From: Rhodospirillaceae bacterium
GTDB lineage: Bacteria > Pseudomonadota > Alphaproteobacteria > DSM-16000 > Inquilinaceae
Length of the DNA: 64,000 bases
Direction of reading: 5' to 3'
Assembly (NCBI GenBank): GCA_020638575.1
Contig: JACKIH010000003.1
Span: forward strand, 3,025,001 to 3,089,000
The position numbers and the translations under genes were made by a program. Of this stretch, positions 55,830-63,739 are shown one piece after another; positions within the stretch are counted from its first letter, which is position 1; every line of letters begins with the position of its first letter. The notes beneath the pieces were generated by a model. That model ran no database searches. It was not told where the DNA came from and saw only the letters and a program-made list of their open reading frames with translations.

Positions 55830-56267
55830 CGTTGCGTCCTGCCCCGATCGTCCCAGGGTCCGTATGCGATTGCCCCATGGGCCATGGCGGCGGGCGGTGT
55901 CCGTGCCGGTCTTGGCCCTTCGCGTGACGTCCGGCCTGCTACGCCTCTGGGCCCTTCGCCACCGTGGCGAGTGGCTTGGGGTATCGCCCGGCGCGGAATC
56001 GTGCGATGTACCTACTTGAAACTGGGTCGCATTCGCAAAATCTCGCGCCGACCGGCGTGCCAGCAGTTGACAGTCCGGCAGCACCCACGCCAATTTGACT
56101 GGTCAGGCTGTAAAATCAAGCCTGGCCTCACAAGGTTTGGTTTGACTGCAAATTGCCTCGGCTCGGCGCGGTGCCGGAAGGGGCCGGCGAGAGGCTTTCG
56201 CACTTGCCCTGCTGGGGCGGGGACTGCCGGCCAGGGCAGACGGTGCAGACGACGGGTGGGGGCGCAC
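55830..56267. other. 438-bp divergent regulatory region of the metal cluster
   Basis: Separates the minus-strand HMA-like gene from the plus-strand genes. AT-richer sequence at 56010-56170 includes TTGACA (56067) and TTTGACTGG (56094), which could be promoter elements, but spacing to a clear -10 is poor. No ORF is supported. Confidence 0.45.
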
Positions 56268-56720
56268 ATGTCCGGTAAGTCCAAGAAGCAGGCAGCACCG
56301 TCCGGTGGGGCGGCGGCAGGAGATGCCGCCAGCGGATCGGCTGGCGCGGCGGCGGGCGACGCCCCGGGCGATCTGCCTTTTGGCTGGTACTACTACGGTC
56401 CGGACCCCGCCATGGAGGCTGCCGCAGCCGGCGGACCTGGGGGACACGGCGGTCCCGCCCACGGGGACGACACGGCGGCCTACAGGGCAGCGTTCGACCA
56501 ACTGGCCCGCGGCGACCTCAACGCCGACACCCTGGGCAAGCTGTTCAACCTGGACGATCGGGACTTCTGGAAGGGGGCGCTGGTGGGGGCTGCCGCCACG
56601 CTGGTGCTGAGCAACCTTCCGGCCATCAAGTCGATGCTCGCCGGGTTGGCCGCGTCCGCGGGCACGCCCGCCGGGCATGCCAGCGACGACGGACCGGGCG
56701 AGGACGACGTCCCGGCTTGA
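56268..56720 (+). CDS. Alanine/glycine-rich protein with a membrane-associated helix
   Basis: 150 residues. The first ~85 are low-complexity (SGKSKKQAAPSGGAAAGDAA) with an aromatic patch LPFGWYYYGPDP. A helix follows at about 85-125: RGDLNADTLGKLFNLDDRDF then WKGALVGAAATLVLSNLPAI, close to the LTGMLVGGALTYVLSNE helix of the 57135 protein. The start is the ATG at 56268. It is the first of four tightly packed genes leading to the P-ATPase. Membrane-linked proteins with a glycine-zipper helix are common in ferrosome clusters; this assignment is by resemblance only. Confidence 0.7.
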   Translation: MSGKSKKQAAPSGGAAAGDAASGSAGAAAGDAPGDLPFGWYYYGPDPAMEAAAAGGPGGHGGPAHGDDTAAYRAAFDQLARGDLNADTLGKLFNLDDRDFWKGALVGAAATLVLSNLPAIKSMLAGLAASAGTPAGHASDDGPGEDDVPA

Positions 56721-56745
56721 CCGGGCCAATAGTGGAGGGACGGCG

Positions 56746-57138
56746 GTGAGCTCCTACCTACGCGGCTACAACGAGATTGTGAGCCAAGATGCGCTGCCGC
56801 TCGGCACGCAGCTTCTTCGCGCCGGGGCAACCGGCGCCATGGTCGGCGGCGGCCTCAGCGTGGCCGGCGACCTGGCACGCGTGCGCGACCAGCAGATCAG
56901 CCGCGACGAAGCCGTAAGCCGGGCGGCCAGGAAAGCGGCGATGGGCGCCAGTGCCGGCGTTGCGGTGAGCCTGGCGGCCCGGGTGGCCCGCCGCCACCCG
57001 GTGACCGGGCTGGCGGCCGTTCTGGCGTTTGGCGCCGGCGCGCTCTACCTGGCCGGCCGCGCCAGAGTTGCCGACGCAGACATCGACGACGCTGCGGCGG
57101 CTCCCACCTCGTCCCAGCAGGAGGGAATGACCCCATGA
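56746..57138 (+). CDS. Glycine-rich membrane protein, 130 aa
   Basis: Begins with GTG (SSYLRGYNEIVSQDALPLG) after GGAGGG. Two hydrophobic glycine/alanine segments (ATGAMVGGGLSVAGDLARV and AAVLAFGAGALYLAGRARV) flank a basic stretch (RAARKAAMGASAGVAVSLAA). Glycine zipper-like GxxxG patterns suggest packing in a membrane. It overlaps the next gene by ATGA. Role unknown; it belongs to the same operon as the P-ATPase. Confidence 0.7.
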   Translation: MSSYLRGYNEIVSQDALPLGTQLLRAGATGAMVGGGLSVAGDLARVRDQQISRDEAVSRAARKAAMGASAGVAVSLAARVARRHPVTGLAAVLAFGAGALYLAGRARVADADIDDAAAAPTSSQQEGMTP

Positions 57139-57512
57139 CCATGCATGCCTATCCCGGCGGCCCCAATTTCGGCGGCCCCTATCCTGGTGGACAGGGCCAC
57201 GCTGCCGGCAACCAGATGGCCGCAGGCGGGCCGGGGCACGCCGGCCTCCAAGGTCCCGTTGCGGCGCCGGGCGTCCGTCCGGCCACCATGGCCAGCGCCG
57301 TAGGCCAGGCACCGGGCCTGCTCAACAACAAGTTCCTCACCGGCATGCTCGTCGGCGGCGCGCTGACCTATGTGCTGTCGAACGAGGCGGTGCAGCGCGC
57401 CGCGATCCGCACGGTGGCCCAGGTCTGGCTCGGCATCAAAGGCGGGCTGGAGGAAACCAAGGAACGCTTCCGCGACGCCGAGTCCGAAATCCGCTCAGCA
57501 CACGAGAAGTAA
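57135..57512 (+). CDS. Small membrane-associated protein (DUF5132/YtxH-like)
   Basis: 125 residues. Glycine/proline/histidine-rich N-terminus (MHAYPGGPNFGGPYPGGQGH), then one membrane-type helix NKFLTGMLVGGALTYVLSNE and an amphipathic tail (GIKGGLEETKERFRDAESEI). This is the layout of YtxH-like proteins that accompany P1B-6 ATPases. It is 22 bases upstream of the ATPase start and coupled to the previous gene. Confidence 0.72.
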   Translation: MTMHAYPGGPNFGGPYPGGQGHAAGNQMAAGGPGHAGLQGPVAAPGVRPATMASAVGQAPGLLNNKFLTGMLVGGALTYVLSNEAVQRAAIRTVAQVWLGIKGGLEETKERFRDAESEIRSAHEK

Positions 57513-57534
57513 GCTGCCCGATACCGTCGATCAG

Positions 57535-59685
57535 ATGGCGCGTCTGGCCCCGCCCAGTTCTGCGGGCCGGCGGCCACCGGTCCGCCGCAGCTCTGCCGGG
57601 CGGTCGGGGCGGCCGGCCATCGTCCACGAGTTGCCGCAGCGGCTGCGGCTCAGGCTGCCGCTGCTGCGTCATCCGGCCCTCAACACCGCGCGCCTGTGCC
57701 GGGTGATCGATGGCCTGCCCGGGGTGCGCGCCAGCCGTATCAATGTCGGCGCGGCGTCGCTGATCGTCGAGCATGACGGGGCGGCCACCTCCCGGCAGGC
57801 CGTTCTCGACCTGTTGGGCGGCCTTACGGCGTCCGACCTGCCGGTGCGCGCGACAGCAGAGGATGGGCGGCCCGGCGTGGCCCCCCTCGTGCTGCGGCTG
57901 GCGTTGCTGGTGGCTCTGCCCGGCCTGCCGCCGGCGGTGGCGTCGCTCGTCACCTGGGCCACCCTGGCACCGCGGCTGCTGCGCGGCGTGCGCTCGCTGG
58001 TAACCGGCGGCGGCGAGGTGGAACTGCTGGACACCGCGGCCATCGCGCTTGGCGCCGCGCGCGGCAACTTGGCCACCGCCTTGACGACCGACCTGCTGCT
58101 GGCCGGCGGCGACTACCTGGAGGAGACCACCGAACGGCGCTCCGGCGAGCTGCTGGAGCACCTGCTCAACCCCAATCCGGGCCCCGTCTGGGTGGAACGC
58201 GATACGCTCCGTCAGGTGCCGTTCGCAGACGTGGCGCCGGGGGACATCGTGGTCATCAACACCGGTGAGGCGATCCCGATCGATGGCGTCGTGGTCGACG
58301 GCACCGCCCAGGCAAACCAATCCTCCATCACCGGCGAAAGCCTGCCAGACCGCAAGGAAGTGGGCGACACGGTGATCGCCGGCAGCACGGTGGAGAGCGG
58401 CCGCATCAAGGTCCGCGCCCTCCGCGTGGGCGACGAGACGACCACCGCGCGGGTCTCCGCGTTCATCCGCGAGTCGCTGGCCACCCAGTCCGACACCGAG
58501 CGGCTGGCGGAAGCCTACGCCAACCGGCGGGTGCTGGTGACGGTCGGCCTGGCAGCCGCCACCTACCTCTTCACCCGCGACCTCAACCGCGTGATCTCCG
58601 TCTTTCTCATCGACTATTCCTGCGCGGTGAAGCTGAGCGCGCCGGTGGCGGTGAAATCCACCATGTCGCAAGGGGCCCGCCGCGGCATCCTCATCAAGGG
58701 CGGGCCGAGCATCGAGCGGATGTCGCAGGTCGACACCTTTGTCTTCGACAAGACCGGCACGCTGACCGAAGGCACGCTGGTGGTCACCGACGTGATCCCG
58801 CTGGCCCCGGAAACCTGGCCCGGCGAACGCCTGCTGGCCATGGCGGCCTCGATCGAAGAGCACACCCGCCACCCCATCGCCGATGCCGTGGTGCGGGCCG
58901 CCCGCCGCAAGGCCATGGGCCACATCGCCCACGCCGACATCGACGTCGTGGTGGCCCACGGGCTTACCACCACGGTCGGCGGCGAAGAGGTGGTGGTGGG
59001 CAGCCGGCACTTCCTGGAAGACCATCTGGGGCTCGACTTCGGCCCCCATGAGGCGCTGGCGGCCACCTTGGACCTGGAAGGCAAGCTGCTGCTCTACCTG
59101 GCCGCGGACCGCCGGCCCATCGGCATCATCGCGCTGCGCGACGCGCTCAGGCCCGACAGCCGGGCGACGCTGGCGCGGCTGCGCGCGCTCGGCGTGGAGC
59201 GGCTGGTCATGCTGACGGGCGACCGGGCGGCGCGCGCCCACGCGCTGGCCGACGAGCTGGGCATCGACGAGACCTTTGCCGAGCTGGAACCGGAGGACAA
59301 GGCGGAGATCATCCAGCGGCTGCGCGACGAAGGCCGCAGGGTGGCCTTCATCGGCGACGGCATGAACGACGCGCCGGCCCTGGTGACCGCCGATGTGGGC
59401 ATCGCCATGCCGCTGGGGGCCGACCTGGCGCGCGCCTCTGCCGACATCGTGCTGTTGGAAGACAGCCTGACCGCTCTGGCCGACACGCGCGAAGCGGCGC
59501 AGAAGGCCATAGGTCTCATCCGCAGCAACTTCCATGCCGCCCTCGGCGTCAATTCCGCCCTGTTCGTGGCGGCGTCCGCCGGCCTGCTGCCGCCGCTCGC
59601 CGCTGCCGTGCTGCACAATGGCACCACCCTGGCGCTGCTCGGCCGGGCGCTGTCGTACACGCGCTTTCCCGACGCGCCGGCGTAG
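57535..59685 (+). CDS. P1B-type ATPase with SCA motif in place of CPC (FezB-like candidate)
   Basis: 716 residues. N-terminal HMA-like domain without CxxC (HELPQRLRLRLPLLRHPALN, about 25-90). P-type core: TGES at 266, membrane motif YSCAVKLSAPVAVK around 362 where copper/zinc pumps have CPC, phosphorylation site DKTGT at 405, HTRHPIA at 446 (the HP motif), GDGMNDAPAL at 607. At least six membrane segments are visible. CxxC-less and SC-type features fit the P1B-6 group, which builds iron-filled ferrosomes; a general metal exporter remains possible. Metal identity cannot be read from the sequence with certainty. Confidence 0.85.
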   Translation: MARLAPPSSAGRRPPVRRSSAGRSGRPAIVHELPQRLRLRLPLLRHPALNTARLCRVIDGLPGVRASRINVGAASLIVEHDGAATSRQAVLDLLGGLTASDLPVRATAEDGRPGVAPLVLRLALLVALPGLPPAVASLVTWATLAPRLLRGVRSLVTGGGEVELLDTAAIALGAARGNLATALTTDLLLAGGDYLEETTERRSGELLEHLLNPNPGPVWVERDTLRQVPFADVAPGDIVVINTGEAIPIDGVVVDGTAQANQSSITGESLPDRKEVGDTVIAGSTVESGRIKVRALRVGDETTTARVSAFIRESLATQSDTERLAEAYANRRVLVTVGLAAATYLFTRDLNRVISVFLIDYSCAVKLSAPVAVKSTMSQGARRGILIKGGPSIERMSQVDTFVFDKTGTLTEGTLVVTDVIPLAPETWPGERLLAMAASIEEHTRHPIADAVVRAARRKAMGHIAHADIDVVVAHGLTTTVGGEEVVVGSRHFLEDHLGLDFGPHEALAATLDLEGKLLLYLAADRRPIGIIALRDALRPDSRATLARLRALGVERLVMLTGDRAARAHALADELGIDETFAELEPEDKAEIIQRLRDEGRRVAFIGDGMNDAPALVTADVGIAMPLGADLARASADIVLLEDSLTALADTREAAQKAIGLIRSNFHAALGVNSALFVAASAGLLPPLAAAVLHNGTTLALLGRALSYTRFPDAPA

Positions 59686-59904
59686 CCGCCGCCGCGCTCC
59701 CCTACCGGGCCGCTCGAAACACCGTGTCGCATCAGGCACCTGGACGGGGCCGCGACGCACCGCTTGACATGAGGATGCGAGCCATTCTCAATGTCGCGAG
59801 ACCCACAGGACAGTGCCGCGGACGCACCGGCGATCGGGCCGGACCCGACAGGGTCGGCAGTGGCGTCGCATCGCGGCACAAGGGCTGCAACAGGAGGACG
59901 GCGG

Positions 59905-60330
59905 GTGCCTTACTGCATTCATCATGTGCCGGGGCGGGCGCGCTTCAAAGTCCCGGAACTGCGGCGCGATCCCAGCCTCGCCGCCGCGGTGACGGACAAG
60001 ATCATGGCCCTGGACGGCATCGTGCGGGTGGAGGTGAACCGCCACGCCGCATCGGTGGTCGTCCACTACGACGTGGCCGCCAACCCGTTGGACGAGGTGG
60101 TGAGGCACCTGGGCGCCCGGCCGACGGCGAACGGCGCCAACGGAACCATCCACCATCGGGCGAGCCCGTCCGATCCGATCCTGCTGCGCCCCGACAGCAG
60201 CCGCAACACCGGCACGCGGCACCACGTGACCCGCTCCGTCGGCCAGGTGTTCGGCCAGGCGATGTTCGCCACCTTGGTGCAGCGGACGCTTGAGCGCAGC
60301 CTGCTGTCCATCCTCACCGGCATTCGCTAG
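59905..60330 (+). CDS. HMA-like protein without CxxC, downstream of the ATPase
   Basis: 141 residues from a GTG at 59905, preferred because GGAGGACGG precedes it; an earlier in-frame ATG at 59791 gives 179. The HMA-like fold: YCIHHVPGRARFKVPELRRD, VTDKIMALDGIVRVEVNRHA, then SVVVHYDVAANPLDEVVRH. A C-terminal amphipathic helix follows (GQVFGQAMFATLVQRTLERS). Same PGR-x-R pattern as 55518 and the ATPase N-terminus. It closes the plus-strand unit of the cluster. Confidence 0.75.
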   Translation: MPYCIHHVPGRARFKVPELRRDPSLAAAVTDKIMALDGIVRVEVNRHAASVVVHYDVAANPLDEVVRHLGARPTANGANGTIHHRASPSDPILLRPDSSRNTGTRHHVTRSVGQVFGQAMFATLVQRTLERSLLSILTGIR

Positions 60331-60393
60331 GTAGCTTGCCCGGTGCCGGACGTGCCCGGCCCACGCCGCCTTGCGGCGCGCGCCCGCCCGGGG

Positions 60394-60927
60394 TCAGGGA
60401 TGGCGCAGCAACGGCCGCACCGCGGAAACCAGGGCGGTCTGTTCGATCTCGCCTGCGAACCGGGCGCGGATGATGCCGTCGCCGTCCAGCACCAGGGTGG
60501 TCGGGTAGACCGACACGGCGAAACGGTCGGCCGACAAGCCCAACTCGTCGACCAGGAAGGGGAAGGTCGCGCCGGTCTCCCGCGCCACCTGCCGGGCCAC
60601 GGCCGGGGTGCAGCCGACGCCGACGGCCACCAGGGACATGCCCCTGGGGCTTTCCGCCTGGTGGATGGCCTCCAGGGTCGGCATCTCCGTCAGGCAGGGC
60701 AGGCAGCCGATCAGCCAGAAGCTGACCACCGTGGCGCGGCCCATGTAGGGGGAAAGGTCCGTGGCGTCCCCGTCCAGGGTGAGGGCCGCCAGGTCCGGGG
60801 CGCGGTTGCCGGTCGCCGCCGTGTCCTCCTCCTGGCACCCGGCCAGCGCCAGCGGTCCCAGTGCCGCAGCCGCGCCCAACAGAGCCCGTCGTGAGATGCC
60901 CGTGCCTCGATCACCCCGATCCGTCAC
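60394..60927 (-). CDS. Thioredoxin-like lipoprotein (TlpA/ResA type), copy 2
   Basis: 177 residues from a GTG with AAGGAG upstream. A twin-arginine-like, lipobox-type signal: GISRRALLGAAAALGPLALA then GC (lipidated Cys). Thioredoxin fold with the redox pair in FWLIGCLPCLTEMPTLEAIH and a cis-proline loop (VYPTTLVLDGDG). It is anchored in the periplasmic side of the membrane. A similar protein (61286) lies upstream in the ABC operon; in P19/FTR1-type iron loci two such thioredoxin-like proteins follow the ABC ATPase. Confidence 0.87.
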   Translation of the reverse strand: MTDRGDRGTGISRRALLGAAAALGPLALAGCQEEDTAATGNRAPDLAALTLDGDATDLSPYMGRATVVSFWLIGCLPCLTEMPTLEAIHQAESPRGMSLVAVGVGCTPAVARQVARETGATFPFLVDELGLSADRFAVSVYPTTLVLDGDGIIRARFAGEIEQTALVSAVRPLLRHP

Positions 60928-61294
60928 CGCCGTACTCTCCTTTGTGTCTGCAGCGATCGTGGCTGGGCTGCTGACTGCCACCTCGCAAGCGCCGGGACAG
61001 AGCGCGTTGGACCAAGCCTGGGTTTCCGATCCCGATCTCATCGAACAGGGACGAGATCTCTTTCGTGGGTCGTGCCGGGACTGCCACGGCAGCCGCGCCG
61101 ACCAGTCGGCGCTCGGCCAGTCGCGCATCGTCGCGGAGTTGGAGGCCGAGGAGATCGTCGCCGCCCTGGCGGAGATCCGCGACTACGGCGATCTCTCCTC
61201 CATGCAGAACCGCATCAAGAGCGCCCTTTCGGATGACGACATCCGGGCGCTGGCTGCCTATATCGCCACGCTGCAAGACGGTCCCTCACAGTAG
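60896..61294 (+). CDS. Small c-type cytochrome
   Basis: 132 residues with a signal peptide (VTAVLSFVSAAIVAGLLTAT) and one haem c site, FRGSCRDCHGSRADQSALGQ. The distal methionine is likely in the SSMQNRIKSAL helix, and a final helix (DIRALAAYIATLQ) is typical of class I cytochromes. It lies antisense to the thioredoxin pair: its start overlaps the 60394 gene head-on and its stop overlaps the 61286 gene by nine bases. A later GTG start at 60944 would avoid the first overlap but lose part of the signal. It could pass electrons to the neighbouring redox proteins. Confidence 0.85.
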   Translation: MPVPRSPRSVTAVLSFVSAAIVAGLLTATSQAPGQSALDQAWVSDPDLIEQGRDLFRGSCRDCHGSRADQSALGQSRIVAELEAEEIVAALAEIRDYGDLSSMQNRIKSALSDDDIRALAAYIATLQDGPSQ

Positions 61295-61786
61295 CGGTCC
61301 GACCCGCTGTTCCAGCGCGGCGGCGTTCAGGGGGCCGTTGACCCGCTCGTGGATGTGGCCATCCCGGTCGATGATGAAGGTGGTGGGTGCGCCGCGCACG
61401 CCGTAGCGCTCGGTGGAAATGCCCAGGGGATCGACGAGCAGGGGGAAGGAGACGGGCAGGCGCCGGGCGGCGGCCTCCACGGTCTCCTCCTCCTGGCCCA
61501 TGTTGATCGCCAGGATCGCCAAACCGCGCGCGCGGTTCTCCCGGTAATAGGTGTCGAAGTCGGGCATTTCGGCCAGGCAGGGGCCGCATTCCGCCAGCCA
61601 GAAGTTGACCACCACGACCTGCCCGGCATGGGCGGCCAGGTCGACCGCTTCGCCCTCCAGGGTCAGCGCCACGAGGTCCGGCGCCGCCTCGCGCGTGCGC
61701 TCCGCCACCGTGTCCTCCTCACCGTCGCAGGCGGCCAAGGCGAGGGTGGAAACGGCCATCGTCAGGATTGCCAGGAGGTGGCGCAT
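61286..61786 (-). CDS. Thioredoxin-like lipoprotein (TlpA type), copy 1
   Basis: 166 residues from MRHLLAILTMAVSTLALAAC, a lipoprotein signal with the lipobox cysteine. Thioredoxin fold with NFWLAECGPCLAEMPDFDTY (C-x-x-C) and RGAPTTFIIDRDGHIHERVN for the cis-proline loop. It starts one base after the ABC ATPase stop, so it is part of that operon. Likely a membrane-tethered periplasmic thiol-disulfide protein supporting the iron transport complex. Confidence 0.88.
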   Translation of the reverse strand: MRHLLAILTMAVSTLALAACDGEEDTVAERTREAAPDLVALTLEGEAVDLAAHAGQVVVVNFWLAECGPCLAEMPDFDTYYRENRARGLAILAINMGQEEETVEAAARRLPVSFPLLVDPLGISTERYGVRGAPTTFIIDRDGHIHERVNGPLNAAALEQRVGPLL

Positions 61787-61787
61787 C

Positions 61788-62543
61788 TCAGGCGTCTCCC
61801 CTGCCGTGGCGCAGGCGGAAGATGCGGTCGGCCCGGGCACCGAGATCGGGATTGTGGGTCACCAACACGATGGTCCGGCCCCTGGCGTTGAGCGCCTGCA
61901 GCAGGTCCATCACCAGGCTTTCGTTGGCTTCGTCCAGGTTGCCGGTGGGCTCGTCGGCCATGATCAGGGCCGGGTCGTTGATCAGCGCCCGGGCGATGCA
62001 CACCCGCTGCTGTTCGCCGCCGGACAGTTGCGAGGGCAGGTGGCTCGCCCGGTCGGCCAGGCCCACGCCGGCCAGCGCCTCCATCGCCTCGTCCCGGTCG
62101 GAAACGCTGTGGTAGTGCTGCGCCAGCATGATGTTCTCCACCGCGTTCAGGTAGGGGATCAGGTGGAACTGCTGGAACACCAGGCCGATCTTGCGCCGCC
62201 GGATGACGACGCGCTCGTTCTCCGTCACCCGCGAGGTATCGATGCCGTCCAGCACGTAGCTGCCGGCGCTCGGCGTATCGAGCAGCGAGAGGATGTTGAG
62301 CAGCGTCGTCTTGCCCGATCCCGACGGCCCCATGATGGCGACGAACTCCCCGGCCGCGACTTCCATGTCGACGGCATCGAGCGCCGTCACCGCGCCGAAG
62401 CGCCGGGTGAGGCCGGCCAGCCGGATCACGTCGGCGGCGGGTGCTGCGGCCGCTCCGCCGCCCGGCGACAAGGTGTCCGCATCGCGCGGCAGCGGCGCGT
62501 CGGCAGACTCGGCGTCCATCTGGGCGTCCATCTGGGCGTCCAT
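61788..62543 (-). CDS. ABC transporter ATPase (MacB/LolD-like)
   Basis: 251 residues from MDAQMDAQMDAESADAPLPR, where a repeated MDAQ unit precedes the domain; GGAGAG lies before the ATG. ABC motifs: Walker A AIMGPSGSGKTTLLNILS, Q-loop VFQQFHLIPYLN, signature LSGGEQQRVCIARAL, Walker B ALIMADEPTGNLD and H-loop VLVTHNPDLGA. It pairs with the two FtsX-type permeases immediately upstream on the minus strand. With the thioredoxin-like genes this is the ABC half of a P19/FTR1-type iron locus (Cj1661-1665 in Campylobacter). Confidence 0.9.
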   Translation of the reverse strand: MDAQMDAQMDAESADAPLPRDADTLSPGGGAAAAPAADVIRLAGLTRRFGAVTALDAVDMEVAAGEFVAIMGPSGSGKTTLLNILSLLDTPSAGSYVLDGIDTSRVTENERVVIRRRKIGLVFQQFHLIPYLNAVENIMLAQHYHSVSDRDEAMEALAGVGLADRASHLPSQLSGGEQQRVCIARALINDPALIMADEPTGNLDEANESLVMDLLQALNARGRTIVLVTHNPDLGARADRIFRLRHGRGDA

Positions 62544-62545
62544 CT

Positions 62546-63739
62546 TCACTCTCCTCTCAGCACGCGGGCGGGGGCGACGCGCACGGCACCCCGCACCGGC
62601 AGGACGGCGGCGATCAGGGCGGCGGCCAGCGACACGCCGAGGGTGACCGGCACGACGACGGGGCGGAACGCCACCCAGGAGCCGAACACGGCCTGGCCGA
62701 GGATCTGCGCCAGCCCGTAGCCCAGGATCAGCCCGGCGGTGACGCCGACCACGCAGAGGATCGTCGTCTCCGACAGGAACTGGCGGACGATGGCGCGGTC
62801 GTCGGCGCCCAGCGCCTTCTGCAGCCCGATCTCCGGCGCCCGCTTGGCGACCATGGCCGTCAGCGTGGCGTTTACGCACAGCGTGGTGATCACGAGGATG
62901 GTGGCGGCCACCACCGCCATCAGCCCGTCGATGCGGTCGAGGATCTCGCCGTCGTTGGCGGAAATCCGGCGGATCGGGCGGCCCGTCACGGCGGGATCGG
63001 CGGCGGACACCGCGGCCGCCAGGGCATCGGCCTCCGCCCCTTCGGCGACGACGCTGGCCATGATGAAGTCCGCCCGGTCCTCCAGCCCCAGCACGGCCCC
63101 CGCCACCTCCAGGCCGACGAAAAGCTGGTCGTCCTCGCGACCGCCGGTATCGACGATGCCGCGGATCGTGACCTCCGCCCTGCGGGCAAGCGCGCGGTCC
63201 TGGATGGTGACGGTGTCGCCGACGCCAAGCTCCATGGTGTCGGCGAGGTGGCGGCCCACCATGGCGTTGCGGGTATCGAAGCTGACGCCGACCCAGGTGC
63301 CCTCCACCTGCCAATAGGGCGAGAGCGCCCGCAGGCCCGCGAAATCGACGCCGACGATCACGGCGTTGCCCAGATCGAGCCGCGCCAACCCGTGCAGAAA
63401 GGGGCTGGCGCCGACCAGCCGCTCGGCGGGGATTTCCTGGAGGGCGGCCGTCAGCCGGCCCAGCGGCAGGCCCTGGGCACCGTCCCCCGCGTCGTCCCCC
63501 GCATCCTCCTGCGGCACCGGGGAGAGGATGAAGTTGGCGCCGTAGGCGCGCAGCTCCTCGCTCATCTTGATGGAGATATCGAGATAGAGGCCGCACAGGG
63601 CAGACACCACGGCCGCCCCCACCGCCAGGGAGGCCAGCGCCACCCCGATCCGCCCGTTGTGCACCAGCAGCGCCTTAAGGAGCAGGCGCGCCGTCATGCT
63701 CGCACGGCTGCCGCGCCGCGGGCGCTCACCGCCGGCCAT
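62546..63739 (-). CDS. FtsX-type ABC permease
   Basis: 397 residues with the MacB/FtsX layout: one N-terminal membrane helix (VALASLAVGAAVVSALCGLY), a large periplasmic domain (about 55-265), then three C-terminal helices (LMAVVAATILVITTLCVNAT, ETTILCVVGVTAGLILGYGL, VVPVTLGVSLAAALIAAVLP). The motif KRAPEIGLQKALGADDRAI is the coupling helix. Its start overlaps the upstream permease stop by 14 bases (a later ATG is possible at 63697). Located three bases before the ATPase gene. Confidence 0.9.
   Translation of the reverse strand: MAGGERPRRGSRASMTARLLLKALLVHNGRIGVALASLAVGAAVVSALCGLYLDISIKMSEELRAYGANFILSPVPQEDAGDDAGDGAQGLPLGRLTAALQEIPAERLVGASPFLHGLARLDLGNAVIVGVDFAGLRALSPYWQVEGTWVGVSFDTRNAMVGRHLADTMELGVGDTVTIQDRALARRAEVTIRGIVDTGGREDDQLFVGLEVAGAVLGLEDRADFIMASVVAEGAEADALAAAVSAADPAVTGRPIRRISANDGEILDRIDGLMAVVAATILVITTLCVNATLTAMVAKRAPEIGLQKALGADDRAIVRQFLSETTILCVVGVTAGLILGYGLAQILGQAVFGSWVAFRPVVVPVTLGVSLAAALIAAVLPVRGAVRVAPARVLRGE

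Noticed and set aside
57436..59760. 774-aa minus-strand ORF opposite the P-ATPase
   Set aside because: A shadow of the ATPase codon pattern (histidine, arginine and glutamine-rich) without any motif.
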